Shown piece after piece: positions 37,055-46,352 of a stretch of 64,000 bases of DNA. The notes beneath the pieces were generated by a model. The model was given only the letters and a program-made list of their open reading frames with translations, was not told where the DNA came from and searched no databases. Positions within the stretch are counted from its first letter, which is position 1. Each line of letters starts with the position of its first letter. The stretch covers positions 1 through 64,000 of the forward strand of contig CAZXDP010000003.1 in the NCBI GenBank assembly GCA_964639255.1, written 5' to 3'. The stretch comes from NZQO01 sp964639255. Lineage in GTDB: Bacteria; Bacteroidota; Bacteroidia; Flavobacteriales; Flavobacteriaceae. Made by a program: the position numbers and the translations under genes.

Positions 37055-39505
37055 TTACATCTTGGTAGTGTTGCTTTTCACGTCCACTGTATTTTTATTT
37101 TTCACGTACATATCTAACCATCTATCCTGCTCCCACAACAAATGCAATATGCTTTCCTTGGCCCTATAACCGTGGCTTTCTTTGGGAAGCATCACCAATC
37201 TGGCTTTCGCGCCCAGTCCTTTTAGCGCATTGAAATACCGTTCGCTCTGTAGGGGATACGTACCGCTATTGTTGTCGGCCTCGCCGTGAATAAGCAGCAA
37301 GGGCTCATCCATTTTATCGGCGTGCATAAATGGGGACATGGTATAATAGGTTTCTGGTGAGTCCCAATAACTGCGTTCCTCACTTTGGAAACCGAATGGC
37401 GTTAGGGTTCGGTTGTAGGCACCACTACGGGCAATCCCGGCTGCAAACAAGTCGCTGTGGCTTAGCAGGTTAGCCACCATAAACGCGCCATAGCTATGAC
37501 CGCCCACACCTACTCGGTTTGGGTCTATATAGCCCATTGCATCAACAGCATCGATGGCGGCTTTGGCATTGGCCACCAGTTGTTCCCTAAAAGTGTCGTT
37601 CGGTTCTTCATCGCCCTCGCCAACAATAGGAAAGGCAGCATCGTCCAGCACTACATAGCCTTGTGTTACCCAGTAAATTGGGCTACCGTAATAGGGATAG
37701 ATGAATTCGTTAGGATTGGTAGTATTTTGTGATGCGCTACTCTTATCCTTAAACTCCCGGGGATAGGCCCACAAAATCATTGGCTTTTTCTCTTTTTTCT
37801 CCTTGTTATAGCCCACCGGTAAGTAGAGCGTACCCTCAAGTTCCAATCCGTCTTCCCTTTTATAAGTAATGACTTCCTTATGCACATTGGCCAAGCTCTT
37901 GTAAGGATTCTCAAACGATGTAATTGGGGTTAAACTATTTTTCTTATAAATATTTCTGAAATAATAATTAGGATATTCATTGGGAGACTCTAACCGTACC
38001 AGTATTTTTCCCTTCTTCATATCAATAGCCTCATAAAGCGTTTCCTTTTTATCGGTATATGTTGAGGTGTACAGTCTGTCGGTGGTCTTCTTTTCCAAAT
38101 CGAAGGCATCCACAAACGGGAACTGTCCTTCTTCGCTGAAGCCTTCGCCCATTAAATAGGCATTTCCGTCGTGGATGGAAAGTACGTTGCGGCCGTATTC
38201 ATTTCGATGGGTCACGAAGGTTCCAGGGTCGCTATAGCGGTCTTGGTAGTTGCGGTCAAAAATTACGGTGGGTGTTTCCCCAGGCTTCGATGGGTTGAAT
38301 AGATAGGTCTTTGTGCTCCTATCGTTCCACCAATAGTCGTACGCCATGGCGTGGGAGTCATCTCCCCAAGTAATCCCGCTAAATCGATTCTTGGTTTTCA
38401 ACAACTCGATAGGTGCACCGCTAAAGGGTGCCTCGAGCAATTTCACCACATCGCGAAACTCCTTTTCCACTTCGGGATCGCCATTGTCCAAAGCTTCCAC
38501 GTATACCAAAGTGGCGGGTGCGTCGTCGCGCCAATCTAGATTTCTTTTACCCGTGCGCGTTGCCATAAATCCTTTGGGTCGTACCTCGTCGAGTGGTACT
38601 TCGTTTACTTTTGTAACCAAGTCGCCCGTGTTCCGGTAGATGGTTTCCTCGTATGGGAATCGGTAATAGGGTACAATGTACGAGAACGGTTTCTTTATTT
38701 CTGAAATAAGAATGTAATTACCATCTGGCGAAAAAGAAATATCATTGTACATCGCCGCGGGCAGGAAATCGGTCGTATTACCGCTCAATGAGACTTTTTT
38801 CAGTTCTGAAAGTGCCAGTTGCTCAAAGTTGAACTCATCGTTTGGGTTCTTCAGTAAATCCTGATAGGTGCGATTCTGGGCCTTTTCGCCGTCGCTTTCC
38901 GTAATGGTAGGGCCATCGGGAACCGCCTCGGCCGTATTGATTAGGGCTTGACGGTTCGTGGGAAGCATCTTTACGAGCAAGGCGTCACCTCCCTTGAACC
39001 AGCTTATTGCGTCGCCCATATTGGCGTTTACCGCAGGCTCTGTGAGTCGCTTCACGGCGCGCGTGTCGACATCTAATACCCAAACGGCTACGCCGGTATT
39101 GGTCGTATTTAAAAAAGCGATCATTTTTTGGTTGGGTGACCAACTGAAATTGGATAATCGCGCATCCTTTGGAATGCCCGCCACCTGTGTGGCTTCCTTG
39201 GCCGTAACGCTTTTCATTTTTACGTTATTGAAATAATTGGTACGGCTGCCAATATTCGTTACAGGATTGATTCGAAGTCCGCCAAGGCGCATTTCCGGTT
39301 CCGAAAGTTCTGCAATACTTTTATAGGCGTCACGATACAGTAAAAATACGTTTTTCCCGGCATCATCCATTAGTACAGAAGGAGCTGGAGGCGCTTCCAC
39401 TAGATCTAAAATTTCTTGGGGTGGGGTTTGGTATCCTGTTTTTTCTTGGGCCATAACTAGGCCAACAAACCCTAGAAAGGCAATTAAGACGAATTGTTTT
39501 TTCAT
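37055..39505 (-). CDS. S9 family serine peptidase (prolyl-oligopeptidase type)
   Basis: An 816-residue secreted peptidase with a signal peptide (MKKQFVLIAFLGFVGLVMAQ), a long beta-propeller-like N-terminal region (for example LSNFSWSPNQKMIAFLNT) and a C-terminal alpha/beta hydrolase domain. The catalytic serine is in GVGGHSYGAFMVANLL, the aspartate in IHGEADNNSG and the histidine in PKESHGYRAKE. The domain order and length resemble the glutamyl-endopeptidase-like S9 group, but specificity cannot be read directly. It would act in the periplasm on peptides. It is monocistronic. Confidence 0.93.
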   Translation of the reverse strand: MKKQFVLIAFLGFVGLVMAQEKTGYQTPPQEILDLVEAPPAPSVLMDDAGKNVFLLYRDAYKSIAELSEPEMRLGGLRINPVTNIGSRTNYFNNVKMKSVTAKEATQVAGIPKDARLSNFSWSPNQKMIAFLNTTNTGVAVWVLDVDTRAVKRLTEPAVNANMGDAISWFKGGDALLVKMLPTNRQALINTAEAVPDGPTITESDGEKAQNRTYQDLLKNPNDEFNFEQLALSELKKVSLSGNTTDFLPAAMYNDISFSPDGNYILISEIKKPFSYIVPYYRFPYEETIYRNTGDLVTKVNEVPLDEVRPKGFMATRTGKRNLDWRDDAPATLVYVEALDNGDPEVEKEFRDVVKLLEAPFSGAPIELLKTKNRFSGITWGDDSHAMAYDYWWNDRSTKTYLFNPSKPGETPTVIFDRNYQDRYSDPGTFVTHRNEYGRNVLSIHDGNAYLMGEGFSEEGQFPFVDAFDLEKKTTDRLYTSTYTDKKETLYEAIDMKKGKILVRLESPNEYPNYYFRNIYKKNSLTPITSFENPYKSLANVHKEVITYKREDGLELEGTLYLPVGYNKEKKEKKPMILWAYPREFKDKSSASQNTTNPNEFIYPYYGSPIYWVTQGYVVLDDAAFPIVGEGDEEPNDTFREQLVANAKAAIDAVDAMGYIDPNRVGVGGHSYGAFMVANLLSHSDLFAAGIARSGAYNRTLTPFGFQSEERSYWDSPETYYTMSPFMHADKMDEPLLLIHGEADNNSGTYPLQSERYFNALKGLGAKARLVMLPKESHGYRAKESILHLLWEQDRWLDMYVKNKNTVDVKSNTTKM

Positions 39506-39664
39506 TTTGAATGCTATTTTTTTAAAAGAATTGCAAAAGGTACTTAAAAATGAGAGTCTTTACAACTGGTTATTTGCTATGCGCGCATAAGAGATGGGCC
39601 TAAAAAAGTTTCAGCTACTGGCGGTTATTGGTTATCTTGCCTTTCGGTATAAAAATATCTTTTT

Positions 39665-40672
39665 ATGTATACTTCAGCAATTACGGGCCTTGGTTTCTAC
39701 GTGCCCGAAAATGTCGTTACCAACGACGATCTTTCTAAACGAATGGACACCAATGATGCTTGGATACAGGAGCGGACCGGTATCAAGGAACGGCGGCACA
39801 TTAAAAAGGGCGACGGGAATTCTACCTCGAAAATGGGCGTAAAGGCCGCTAAAATTGCTTTGGAGCGGGCGGGAATCGACAAAGATGAGGTAGACATGAT
39901 CGTGTTCGCCACCCTTAGCCCAGATATGTACTTTCCAGGGGGCGGGGTAGAGGTACAGGAAATGATGCAAATGCGCACCATACCGGCTTTGGATGTGAGA
40001 AACCAGTGCAGCGGATTTATTTATGCGCTCTCGGTTGCCGACCAATACATAAAAACGGGGATGTACAAAAACATTTTGGTGATAGGCAGTGAAAACCATA
40101 GTGGCGGTTTGGACTTCTCTACCCGTGGGCGAAGCGTGTCGGTTATTTTTGGTGACGGGGCGGGCGCCGCGGTGGTTTCCAGGAGTGCTAGTGAAGGAGC
40201 TGGGATTTTGTCCACCCATTTGCACAGTGAGGGCCAGCATAAAAATGAACTCGCCCTGCAGGGCCCGAGTACCGAATATTGGGTGCCGCAGATTATTGAA
40301 GACGATCCGCAGGAGGATATACCCTATTATCCCTATATGAATGGGCAGTTTGTATTCAAACACGCCATTGTACGATTTTCTGAAGTAATAAAGGAAGGCT
40401 TGGAGGCAAACAATTTAAAGGTAAGTGATATCGATATGCTCATTCCGCACCAAGCCAACCTGCGCATTTCTCAATTTATACAGCAGAAATTGCGCTTAGG
40501 GGATGACCAAGTGTACAATAACATTCAAAAATACGGGAATACTACTGCCGCCTCAATCCCCATTGCACTTACCGAAGCGTGGGAGGCGGGGAAAATTCAA
40601 AAAGACGATTTGGTGGTACTGGCAGCCTTTGGCAGTGGCTTTACATGGGGAAGTGCTATAATTAGATGGTAA
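39665..40672 (+). CDS. 3-oxoacyl-[acyl-carrier-protein] synthase III (FabH family)
   Basis: A 335-residue ketoacyl-ACP synthase III, which starts fatty acid chains by condensing an acyl-CoA with malonyl-ACP. The catalytic triad is visible: cysteine in VRNQCSGFIYAL, histidine in IPHQANLRI and asparagine in YGNTTAASIP. The C-terminus GSGFTWGSAIIRW is typical. It stands alone rather than in a fab cluster, so it may be a second FabH-like enzyme with another acyl preference. TATCTTTT lies directly before the ATG, leaving almost no leader. Confidence 0.93.
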   Translation: MYTSAITGLGFYVPENVVTNDDLSKRMDTNDAWIQERTGIKERRHIKKGDGNSTSKMGVKAAKIALERAGIDKDEVDMIVFATLSPDMYFPGGGVEVQEMMQMRTIPALDVRNQCSGFIYALSVADQYIKTGMYKNILVIGSENHSGGLDFSTRGRSVSVIFGDGAGAAVVSRSASEGAGILSTHLHSEGQHKNELALQGPSTEYWVPQIIEDDPQEDIPYYPYMNGQFVFKHAIVRFSEVIKEGLEANNLKVSDIDMLIPHQANLRISQFIQQKLRLGDDQVYNNIQKYGNTTAASIPIALTEAWEAGKIQKDDLVVLAAFGSGFTWGSAIIRW

Positions 40673-40694
40673 TCGCCAATGTTTTAAAAAAAGA

Positions 40695-40720
40695 AAACCA
40701 TCCGCCGATGCGGATGGTTT
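40695..40720 (+). terminator. terminator of the fabH-like gene
   Basis: An 11-base stem AAACCATCCGC and its complement around CGAT, starting 23 bases after the stop and ending in TTT. Confidence 0.8.
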
Positions 40721-41254
40721 GTTATACCTAACAGGTTAATTTTATAGAATGGCTAATTCAAATAAATTATAAAACTTAGGTATTCATATTATATAGACTT
40801 AAAAATTATGCCAAATGTTGCATCGAGTATTTGTTTTTAACGTAAAGATAACATTGTCAAAGGTTTAAATGTTAAAATAAGTTGGTAATCCATTTGGTTT
40901 CGCACTTGCGACGTGAGTTTTATCCTCTTTAGAGATGTATTCAAATTTTTAATTTGACAAAGCTGCACCTCGCGCGTCTATCTATTTCCCTATTCGACAT
41001 TCTGTCGGTTTCCGAATAAATAAAGCGGTAGCAAAAACAAACCCGGAGCATCAATGCCCCGGGCCTGTACCTTTACTGATCTTATTAACACTAACCATCA
41101 ACGTAAAAATTTCACAGTAAAGAAGAAATATTTCTATTCTATAGACGGCCTGTGCTTACTTATGTTACAGCATTTTTTATTTTTAACATACTTTTAGCGG
41201 CAGGAGGAATAGGCAAATTGTATTTTTCAATTCAGAAGCAAAAACAATTAGAAC
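40721..41254. other. AT-rich intergenic region with a possible minus-strand mini-transcript
   Basis: About 530 bases without a normal gene. It holds a minus-strand terminator (41036-41063) and, ending inside that hairpin, a 15-codon minus-strand frame at 41051-41098 (MVSVNKISKGTGPGH). The rest is AT-rich and featureless. Before the CoA-binding gene, TATTTTTC is close to a -7 box. Confidence 0.5.
41036..41063 (-). terminator. minus-strand hairpin with T-rich tail and no normal gene upstream
   Basis: On the minus strand CCCGGGGCAT and ATGCTCCGGG pair (one mismatch) around a short loop and run into TTTGTTTTTG. No annotated minus-strand gene precedes it, so it may end a small RNA or mini-gene. 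Confidence 0.6.
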
Positions 41255-41617
41255 ATGGCAAAGAAAACACTGGTGCTGGGCGCTAGTCTAAATCCTGCGC
41301 GCTATTCACATATCGCAATTAACAGGCTGGTGAAGCACGGCCATCCTGTAGAGGCTGTGGGCCTTAAAAAGGGCGTAGTGGCCGGGGTGGATATCGTAAC
41401 CGAAACCGTACCTTTTGAAACTATAGATAGCATCACTTTATACCTTAACCCGAAGCGACAACAACAGTATTACGATTACATTCTCTCCCTTGCACCCAAC
41501 CGGGTGATTTTCAACCCGGGTACCGAAAACCCCGAGCTTTATGAGCTGCTTCGCGACAACAATATCGAGGTAGAAGTGGCTTGTACGTTGGTGCTACTGG
41601 CGTCGAATCAATATTAG
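41255..41617 (+). CDS. CoA-binding domain protein (YccU-like)
   Basis: A 120-residue single-domain protein with a Rossmann-like CoA-binding fold (KTLVLGASLNPARYSHIAIN) and the conserved later segments AVGLKK and IFNPGTENPEL. Family members bind CoA, but their function is not known. Its 3' end overlaps the convergent symporter gene by 24 bases. Confidence 0.88.
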   Translation: MAKKTLVLGASLNPARYSHIAINRLVKHGHPVEAVGLKKGVVAGVDIVTETVPFETIDSITLYLNPKRQQQYYDYILSLAPNRVIFNPGTENPELYELLRDNNIEVEVACTLVLLASNQY

Positions 41618-43033
41618 TCCCAAAAATGTAAGAGCGCCATTAAGGAGCAGTATGAAGAACAAAAACTCAAAATTGAACCAAACCTTGCTGTAGTGATCAA
41701 TTAAGAAACCCACTATGGGCGCACAAATCGCCACTATAGGCACCATACCATCCTTAACAGACCATTTGGTGAAAAGCCCGAAGGCGTAAAGTCCTAGTAA
41801 CGGACCATAGGTATAGCCAGCAAAAACAAACAGCTTTGCAATAACCGAGGCATCGGCAATGACATACCTAAAAATGATGATTACCGCTATGAGCACTAAT
41901 GATGTGGCGATATGTATGCGTTTTCGAATCACCACCTGCGTTAGCTCATCGTATTTTTTTTCTATTTCCAGAATATCGATACTGAAAGAAGTAGTAAGCG
42001 AGGTAAGGGCGCTATCGGCGCTGGAATAGGCCGCCGCGATAAGTCCCAAGAGAAAAAATATGGCGATGCCTATCCCGAGGCCGCTTTGTGTGGCGATGGT
42101 GGGAAACAACTGATCTTTGTTCGCATCGATTCCATTTTGTTCAGCATACACCGTTAACAGAAGTCCCAAGGCGAGAAAGATGAAATTCACGATCGTAAGC
42201 ACAATGGTAAACCAAAACATATTCTTTTGGGCATCCCGAAGGCTGCGGCACGTTAGGTTTTTCTGCATCATATCTTGGTCTAGCCCGGTCATTACAATGG
42301 CGATAAACGCACCGCTTAGAAATTGCTTTACGAAATGGTCGCCGCTTTTCCAATCTTCAAAAAAGAACATTTTGGACAAATCGCTTTCGGCTATAAATCC
42401 AAAGATTGAAGTGCCAGTAAGGCCTAGATCGGTAGCAATGTAATAGATGGCAACGCCAAGGGCCAGGAGCATGAATAACGTTTGCAACGTATCGGTCCAA
42501 ACGATGGTTTTTATTCCACTTTTAAAAGTATAGAGCCAAATGAGTAAAATGGTAATGGTAACAGTTACCCAAAATGGTACGCCCATGGCATCGAAGACCA
42601 AATTTTGGAGCACGATGGCTACTAAATACAACCGAAAACTAGCCCCGATAACCCGGGAAAGCAGAAAGAAAGATGCTCCGGTTTTATATGCTGCAACGCC
42701 AAACCGGCCTTCCAGATAGGTATAGATAGAGGTAAGGTTCAGCTTATAGTAGAGCGGCAATAAAACAGTGCCTATTACAGCATACCCTACGGTATAGCCC
42801 AATACTACTTGAAAATAACTGAACTGCGAAGCTTCTACCCAACCGGGAACCGAAATAAAGGTGACGCCGCTTAATGAGGCGCCAATCATCCCGAAGGCAA
42901 CCAAGTACCAAGGCGATTGCTTGCCAGCCTTGAAAAAATCGGCATTGCTACCGCCCTTGTTCGTAAAATGAGAAACGAGAAGCAATAGGCCAAAATAGCC
43001 GGCAATTAATAGTAAGATATGGAGGGGTTGCAT
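41594..43033 (-). CDS. sodium:solute symporter family protein
   Basis: A 479-residue integral membrane protein of the SSS family with about 13 hydrophobic segments. Family features include MIGASLSGVTFISVPGWV near the N-terminus and LIAAAYSSADSALTSLTTSF in the sodium-binding region. The substrate cannot be told from sequence; Bacteroidetes paralogs are usually labelled sialic acid, sugar or general solute transporters. It is transcribed divergently from the BNR-repeat T9SS gene and overlaps the CoA-binding gene at its 3' end. Confidence 0.92.
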   Translation of the reverse strand: MQPLHILLLIAGYFGLLLLVSHFTNKGGSNADFFKAGKQSPWYLVAFGMIGASLSGVTFISVPGWVEASQFSYFQVVLGYTVGYAVIGTVLLPLYYKLNLTSIYTYLEGRFGVAAYKTGASFFLLSRVIGASFRLYLVAIVLQNLVFDAMGVPFWVTVTITILLIWLYTFKSGIKTIVWTDTLQTLFMLLALGVAIYYIATDLGLTGTSIFGFIAESDLSKMFFFEDWKSGDHFVKQFLSGAFIAIVMTGLDQDMMQKNLTCRSLRDAQKNMFWFTIVLTIVNFIFLALGLLLTVYAEQNGIDANKDQLFPTIATQSGLGIGIAIFFLLGLIAAAYSSADSALTSLTTSFSIDILEIEKKYDELTQVVIRKRIHIATSLVLIAVIIIFRYVIADASVIAKLFVFAGYTYGPLLGLYAFGLFTKWSVKDGMVPIVAICAPIVGFLIDHYSKVWFNFEFLFFILLLNGALTFLGLILIRRQ

Positions 43034-43074
43034 ATGGCGGGCGGTTTCGGATTCTTGTGGCGTAAAAATACATG

Positions 43075-43111
43075 TTTGCTTTCATACCTACTCTAAAATT
43101 ATATACTTTTG
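43075..43111 (+). promoter_or_regulatory. promoter candidate of the BNR-repeat T9SS gene
   Basis: TTTG at 43075-43078 and TACTTTTG at 43104-43111 are separated by 25 bases, slightly longer than the usual 17-23. A leader of about 22 bases would precede the ATG at 43139. Confidence 0.5.
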
Positions 43112-43138
43112 AATTTCATCTATTAAATACCAGATTTT

Positions 43139-45643
43139 ATGCGCATTACATTGTTTGCCTTCCTATTTATTTGTTTCGCCGTGGTACCCGTATCCTTGGC
43201 GCAGACGTATAAAGAAATGATCGATTCTGGAGCGTACAGAGTGTCCGAAATCATCGAAGCCGCAGAGGCTTATTTTGCCAATCGAGATAAGGGGAAGGGC
43301 TCGGGCTATGTACAGTTCAAGCGATGGGAGTACAATGCCTTAAGGTTGCAGAATGAAGATGGTTTTTTACCTACGGTGGCTGAAGAATGGGCAGCGTTGC
43401 AGCGTTACAATGCCTACCTGAATGAATCGTCCCAATCGCGTATGCCGTTGCAGGATCACTGGGAGGAGCTGGGGCCTTCCTATTACAATGCAACCACTAG
43501 TTGGAATCCTGGCGTAGGGAGGGTAACGGGTCTCGCCGTTGAAATAGGCAATGAAGATCATATTCTATTGGGGGCTAATACCGGTGGGGTTTGGAATACA
43601 TTTAATGGGGGGCAAACGTGGACACCGCTAAGCGATTTTTTCAATAACCTAAAAGTTTACTCTGTGGCGATACACCCTACCAATCCATCGGTGTATTATT
43701 TCGGCTCTTCTGGGGGGAATATTTTTAGCTCTACCGATGCTGGCGCTACCTGGAATTTACTCGGAAACCTCTCTTCTGGCAATTCCGCAGTAAATAAAAT
43801 CTTAATCCATCCACAAGATCCATCTGTGATTTACGCTACGGCATCTAGTGCAGGTATTTTCCGCTCAGTCGATGGAGGGTTTACTTGGTCGCGGGTTGCA
43901 GTAACCGATTTTGAGGGCTACGATGTCGAATTCATGCCTGGTAATCCCTCTGTGGTATTTGCGCTAGGTTCTAAAGTTCACAAATCGATCGATGGCGGGA
44001 TTACTTTTACCGAAATTACGGGTTTTAACAGCGGCCCCAAAATGATGGGGGTTTCAGCTTCTAACCCATCCATCGTCTATGTACTGGAAGCGGCTTCTGG
44101 AAGGTTCGGAGGGTTTTACAAGTCGGTCGATGGTGGCGATACCTTTACGGAGATCTTTCAAGGAGGTCTCAATTATTTTGGCTATAGCACCACCGGTAAC
44201 GACAACAGTGGCCAGGCACCCAGAGATATGGATATTGCCGTGCACCCTAATGATCCAGATGAGGTACATATTGCAGGTATACTCACTTGGCGTTCCGTGG
44301 ATGGGGGTACGAGCTTTACCTGTACTTCCGATTGGATCCCGAACGATGCGGCCGCGGCAAATATAGGGTATTGCCACGCCGATGTGGACATCTTGGAGTT
44401 TTATGGCACTACGCTCTATGCGGGTACCGATGGGGGTATCTTTAAGGTGGAAAATACCAAAAACATAGACGCAAATTATTATACCGATATTACAACGGGT
44501 ATTGGCATACGGCAGTTTTATAAGATTGGCGTTTCCCAAACTCCTCAAGTCGTGGTAACGGGAGGCTCGCAAGACAATGGCACTTCTTTCTATACCCTAG
44601 ATAATGGTTGGATCGATTGGCTAGGCGCCGATGGTATGGAAGGCTTCGTAGACAAAATTGACCCGAATATTATGTACGGAACATCCCAATTTGGGCAACT
44701 GTACCGCACCGATAATGCCGCGAATACCATTGACTATCTGTCCGAACCAGGCTCAGGTAGTGGAAACTGGGTTACACCATTTGAACAGGATCCCGTGGTG
44801 CCCAATACCATTTATTTGGGATACGATCAAGTATTTAAATCAACGAACAAGGGCGTAGCCTGGACTAGTATTTCACAGGGTTTTGGAGGTAATTTAGAAG
44901 ACCTGAAGGTTGCTGCTTCCAATCCTAGCATACTCTATGCGGCCAATGGATCTCAACTGTATCGCACTGAAGATGGCGGAGCCACAAACTGGCAATTGAC
45001 ATCCGCTCCGAGCGGCCTTATAAATAACATTGCGATACATCCCACCAACCCTAATCTTCTTGCCGTAGCCACTACCAGTGCGAATAGGGTTATGGTTTCA
45101 GAAGATGGTGGCCAAACGTGGGAGTCGTACAAAAAGAACCTTCCCAATTTTAGTGCTCTAGCACTCGTTTGGGACGATAATGGTAAAAATGGTCTTTATT
45201 TGGGTATGAATTATGGTATTTACTATATCGATAGCAACTTACAAGAGTGGCAGCCATATAATACCAATTTGCCCAATGTTCAGATCAACGAACTGGAAAT
45301 AAATAACGTAGAGAACAAGCTCTATGCGGGTACGTACGGAAGGGGCCTTTGGGTGTCGCCCTTGGTGGAAGACGGCGTGCTAGCGACCCAAACCACGGCT
45401 TGGGCAGAAGCTATAGCAATTGCTCCCAATCCCGTGGGGGATCTGCTTACCGTAACGGCGCCCTTTCATTTGGAGGCCGATATGTACATTTTCGATGTAC
45501 AGGGTAAACTATTGGCATACCACTCGAACCTCACTGTAAATGGTTCCGTTTCAGTTCCGGTAGACCAGCTAATGGCTGGCGTTTACTTTCTGCGTATGGC
45601 AACGCCTAGAGGGTCGCTTACCAAGAAATTTGTGAAAAAGTAG
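43139..45643 (+). CDS. T9SS-secreted BNR/Asp-box (sortilin-like) propeller protein
   Basis: An 834-residue secreted protein. After a signal peptide (to about SLA/QT) come many Asp-box repeats typical of sialidase/Vps10 propellers: STDAGATWNLL, SVDGGFTWSRV, SIDGGITFTEI, SVDGGDTFTEI, STNKGVAWTSI and SEDGGQTWESY. Between them recur phrases such as IHPTNPSVYYFG. The C-terminus is a type A T9SS sorting domain (IAPNPVGDLLTV to SLTKKFVKK). It resembles Bacteroidetes proteins annotated as VPS10-domain or glycosyl-hydrolase-like, but I see no catalytic residues I could name, so binding rather than hydrolysis is as likely. Confidence 0.9.
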   Translation: MRITLFAFLFICFAVVPVSLAQTYKEMIDSGAYRVSEIIEAAEAYFANRDKGKGSGYVQFKRWEYNALRLQNEDGFLPTVAEEWAALQRYNAYLNESSQSRMPLQDHWEELGPSYYNATTSWNPGVGRVTGLAVEIGNEDHILLGANTGGVWNTFNGGQTWTPLSDFFNNLKVYSVAIHPTNPSVYYFGSSGGNIFSSTDAGATWNLLGNLSSGNSAVNKILIHPQDPSVIYATASSAGIFRSVDGGFTWSRVAVTDFEGYDVEFMPGNPSVVFALGSKVHKSIDGGITFTEITGFNSGPKMMGVSASNPSIVYVLEAASGRFGGFYKSVDGGDTFTEIFQGGLNYFGYSTTGNDNSGQAPRDMDIAVHPNDPDEVHIAGILTWRSVDGGTSFTCTSDWIPNDAAAANIGYCHADVDILEFYGTTLYAGTDGGIFKVENTKNIDANYYTDITTGIGIRQFYKIGVSQTPQVVVTGGSQDNGTSFYTLDNGWIDWLGADGMEGFVDKIDPNIMYGTSQFGQLYRTDNAANTIDYLSEPGSGSGNWVTPFEQDPVVPNTIYLGYDQVFKSTNKGVAWTSISQGFGGNLEDLKVAASNPSILYAANGSQLYRTEDGGATNWQLTSAPSGLINNIAIHPTNPNLLAVATTSANRVMVSEDGGQTWESYKKNLPNFSALALVWDDNGKNGLYLGMNYGIYYIDSNLQEWQPYNTNLPNVQINELEINNVENKLYAGTYGRGLWVSPLVEDGVLATQTTAWAEAIAIAPNPVGDLLTVTAPFHLEADMYIFDVQGKLLAYHSNLTVNGSVSVPVDQLMAGVYFLRMATPRGSLTKKFVKK

Positions 45644-45663
45644 AAACTAGACGTCCCGCAAAA

Positions 45664-45706
45664 GTGCTTCGGATGACTTATACCTTTATCTGAAGCATTT
45701 TTTTTA
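45664..45706 (+). terminator. terminator of the BNR-repeat T9SS gene
   Basis: TGCTTCGGAT pairs with ATCTGAAGCA (one G-T pair) around a loop of about 14 bases and runs into eight T. Confidence 0.75.
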
Positions 45707-45728
45707 TCTTTCGCCCTCAACATCTATT

Positions 45729-46349
45729 ATGGATTTTTCTTCAAAATTACTGGAAAGTGCAGTTACCGAAATGTCACAATTGCCCGGTATTGGCAAACGA
45801 ACTGCCTTGCGATTGGTGCTACATATGCTGAAGCAGCCTCCCGAGAATATCCATAAACTGGCCGATAGCCTTCGTGTCATGCGCGATGAAATTAACTTTT
45901 GTAGAAACTGCCATAATATATCAGATACACAGCTCTGCGAAATTTGTTCCAGTGGCCACCGCGATGAAACCTTGGTATGTGTGGTAGAAGATATTCGCGA
46001 TGTCATGGCAATAGAAAATACCAGTCAGTATAAAGGTCATTACCATGTATTGGGCGGAAAAATTTCGCCAATGGACGGCATTGGGCCCGGAGATCTCACC
46101 ATAGAGAGCTTGGTTCATAAGGTCGCTAAAGGCGAGGTGAAAGAACTCATTTTCGCCCTAAGCAGTACCATGGAGGGCGATACAACCAATTTTTATATAT
46201 TCAAGCAAATTGAGGCCTACTCCATTAAAACCACGACCATTGCGAGGGGTATTGCCGTGGGCGATGAACTGGAGTATGCAGATGAGGTCACCCTTGGACG
46301 CAGTATTATACATCGAATCCCTTTCGAGGCGTCCCTTAAAAGTTCCTAA
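45729..46349 (+). CDS. recR: recombination mediator RecR
   Basis: A 206-residue protein of the RecFOR pathway, which loads RecA at gapped DNA. The helix-hairpin-helix LPGIGKRTALRLV, the four-cysteine zinc finger CRNCHNISDTQLCEIC and the Toprim segment with VCVVEDIRDVMAIE are all present in order. The next gene starts three bases after its stop. Confidence 0.98.
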   Translation: MDFSSKLLESAVTEMSQLPGIGKRTALRLVLHMLKQPPENIHKLADSLRVMRDEINFCRNCHNISDTQLCEICSSGHRDETLVCVVEDIRDVMAIENTSQYKGHYHVLGGKISPMDGIGPGDLTIESLVHKVAKGEVKELIFALSSTMEGDTTNFYIFKQIEAYSIKTTTIARGIAVGDELEYADEVTLGRSIIHRIPFEASLKSS

Positions 46350-46352
46350 CCC

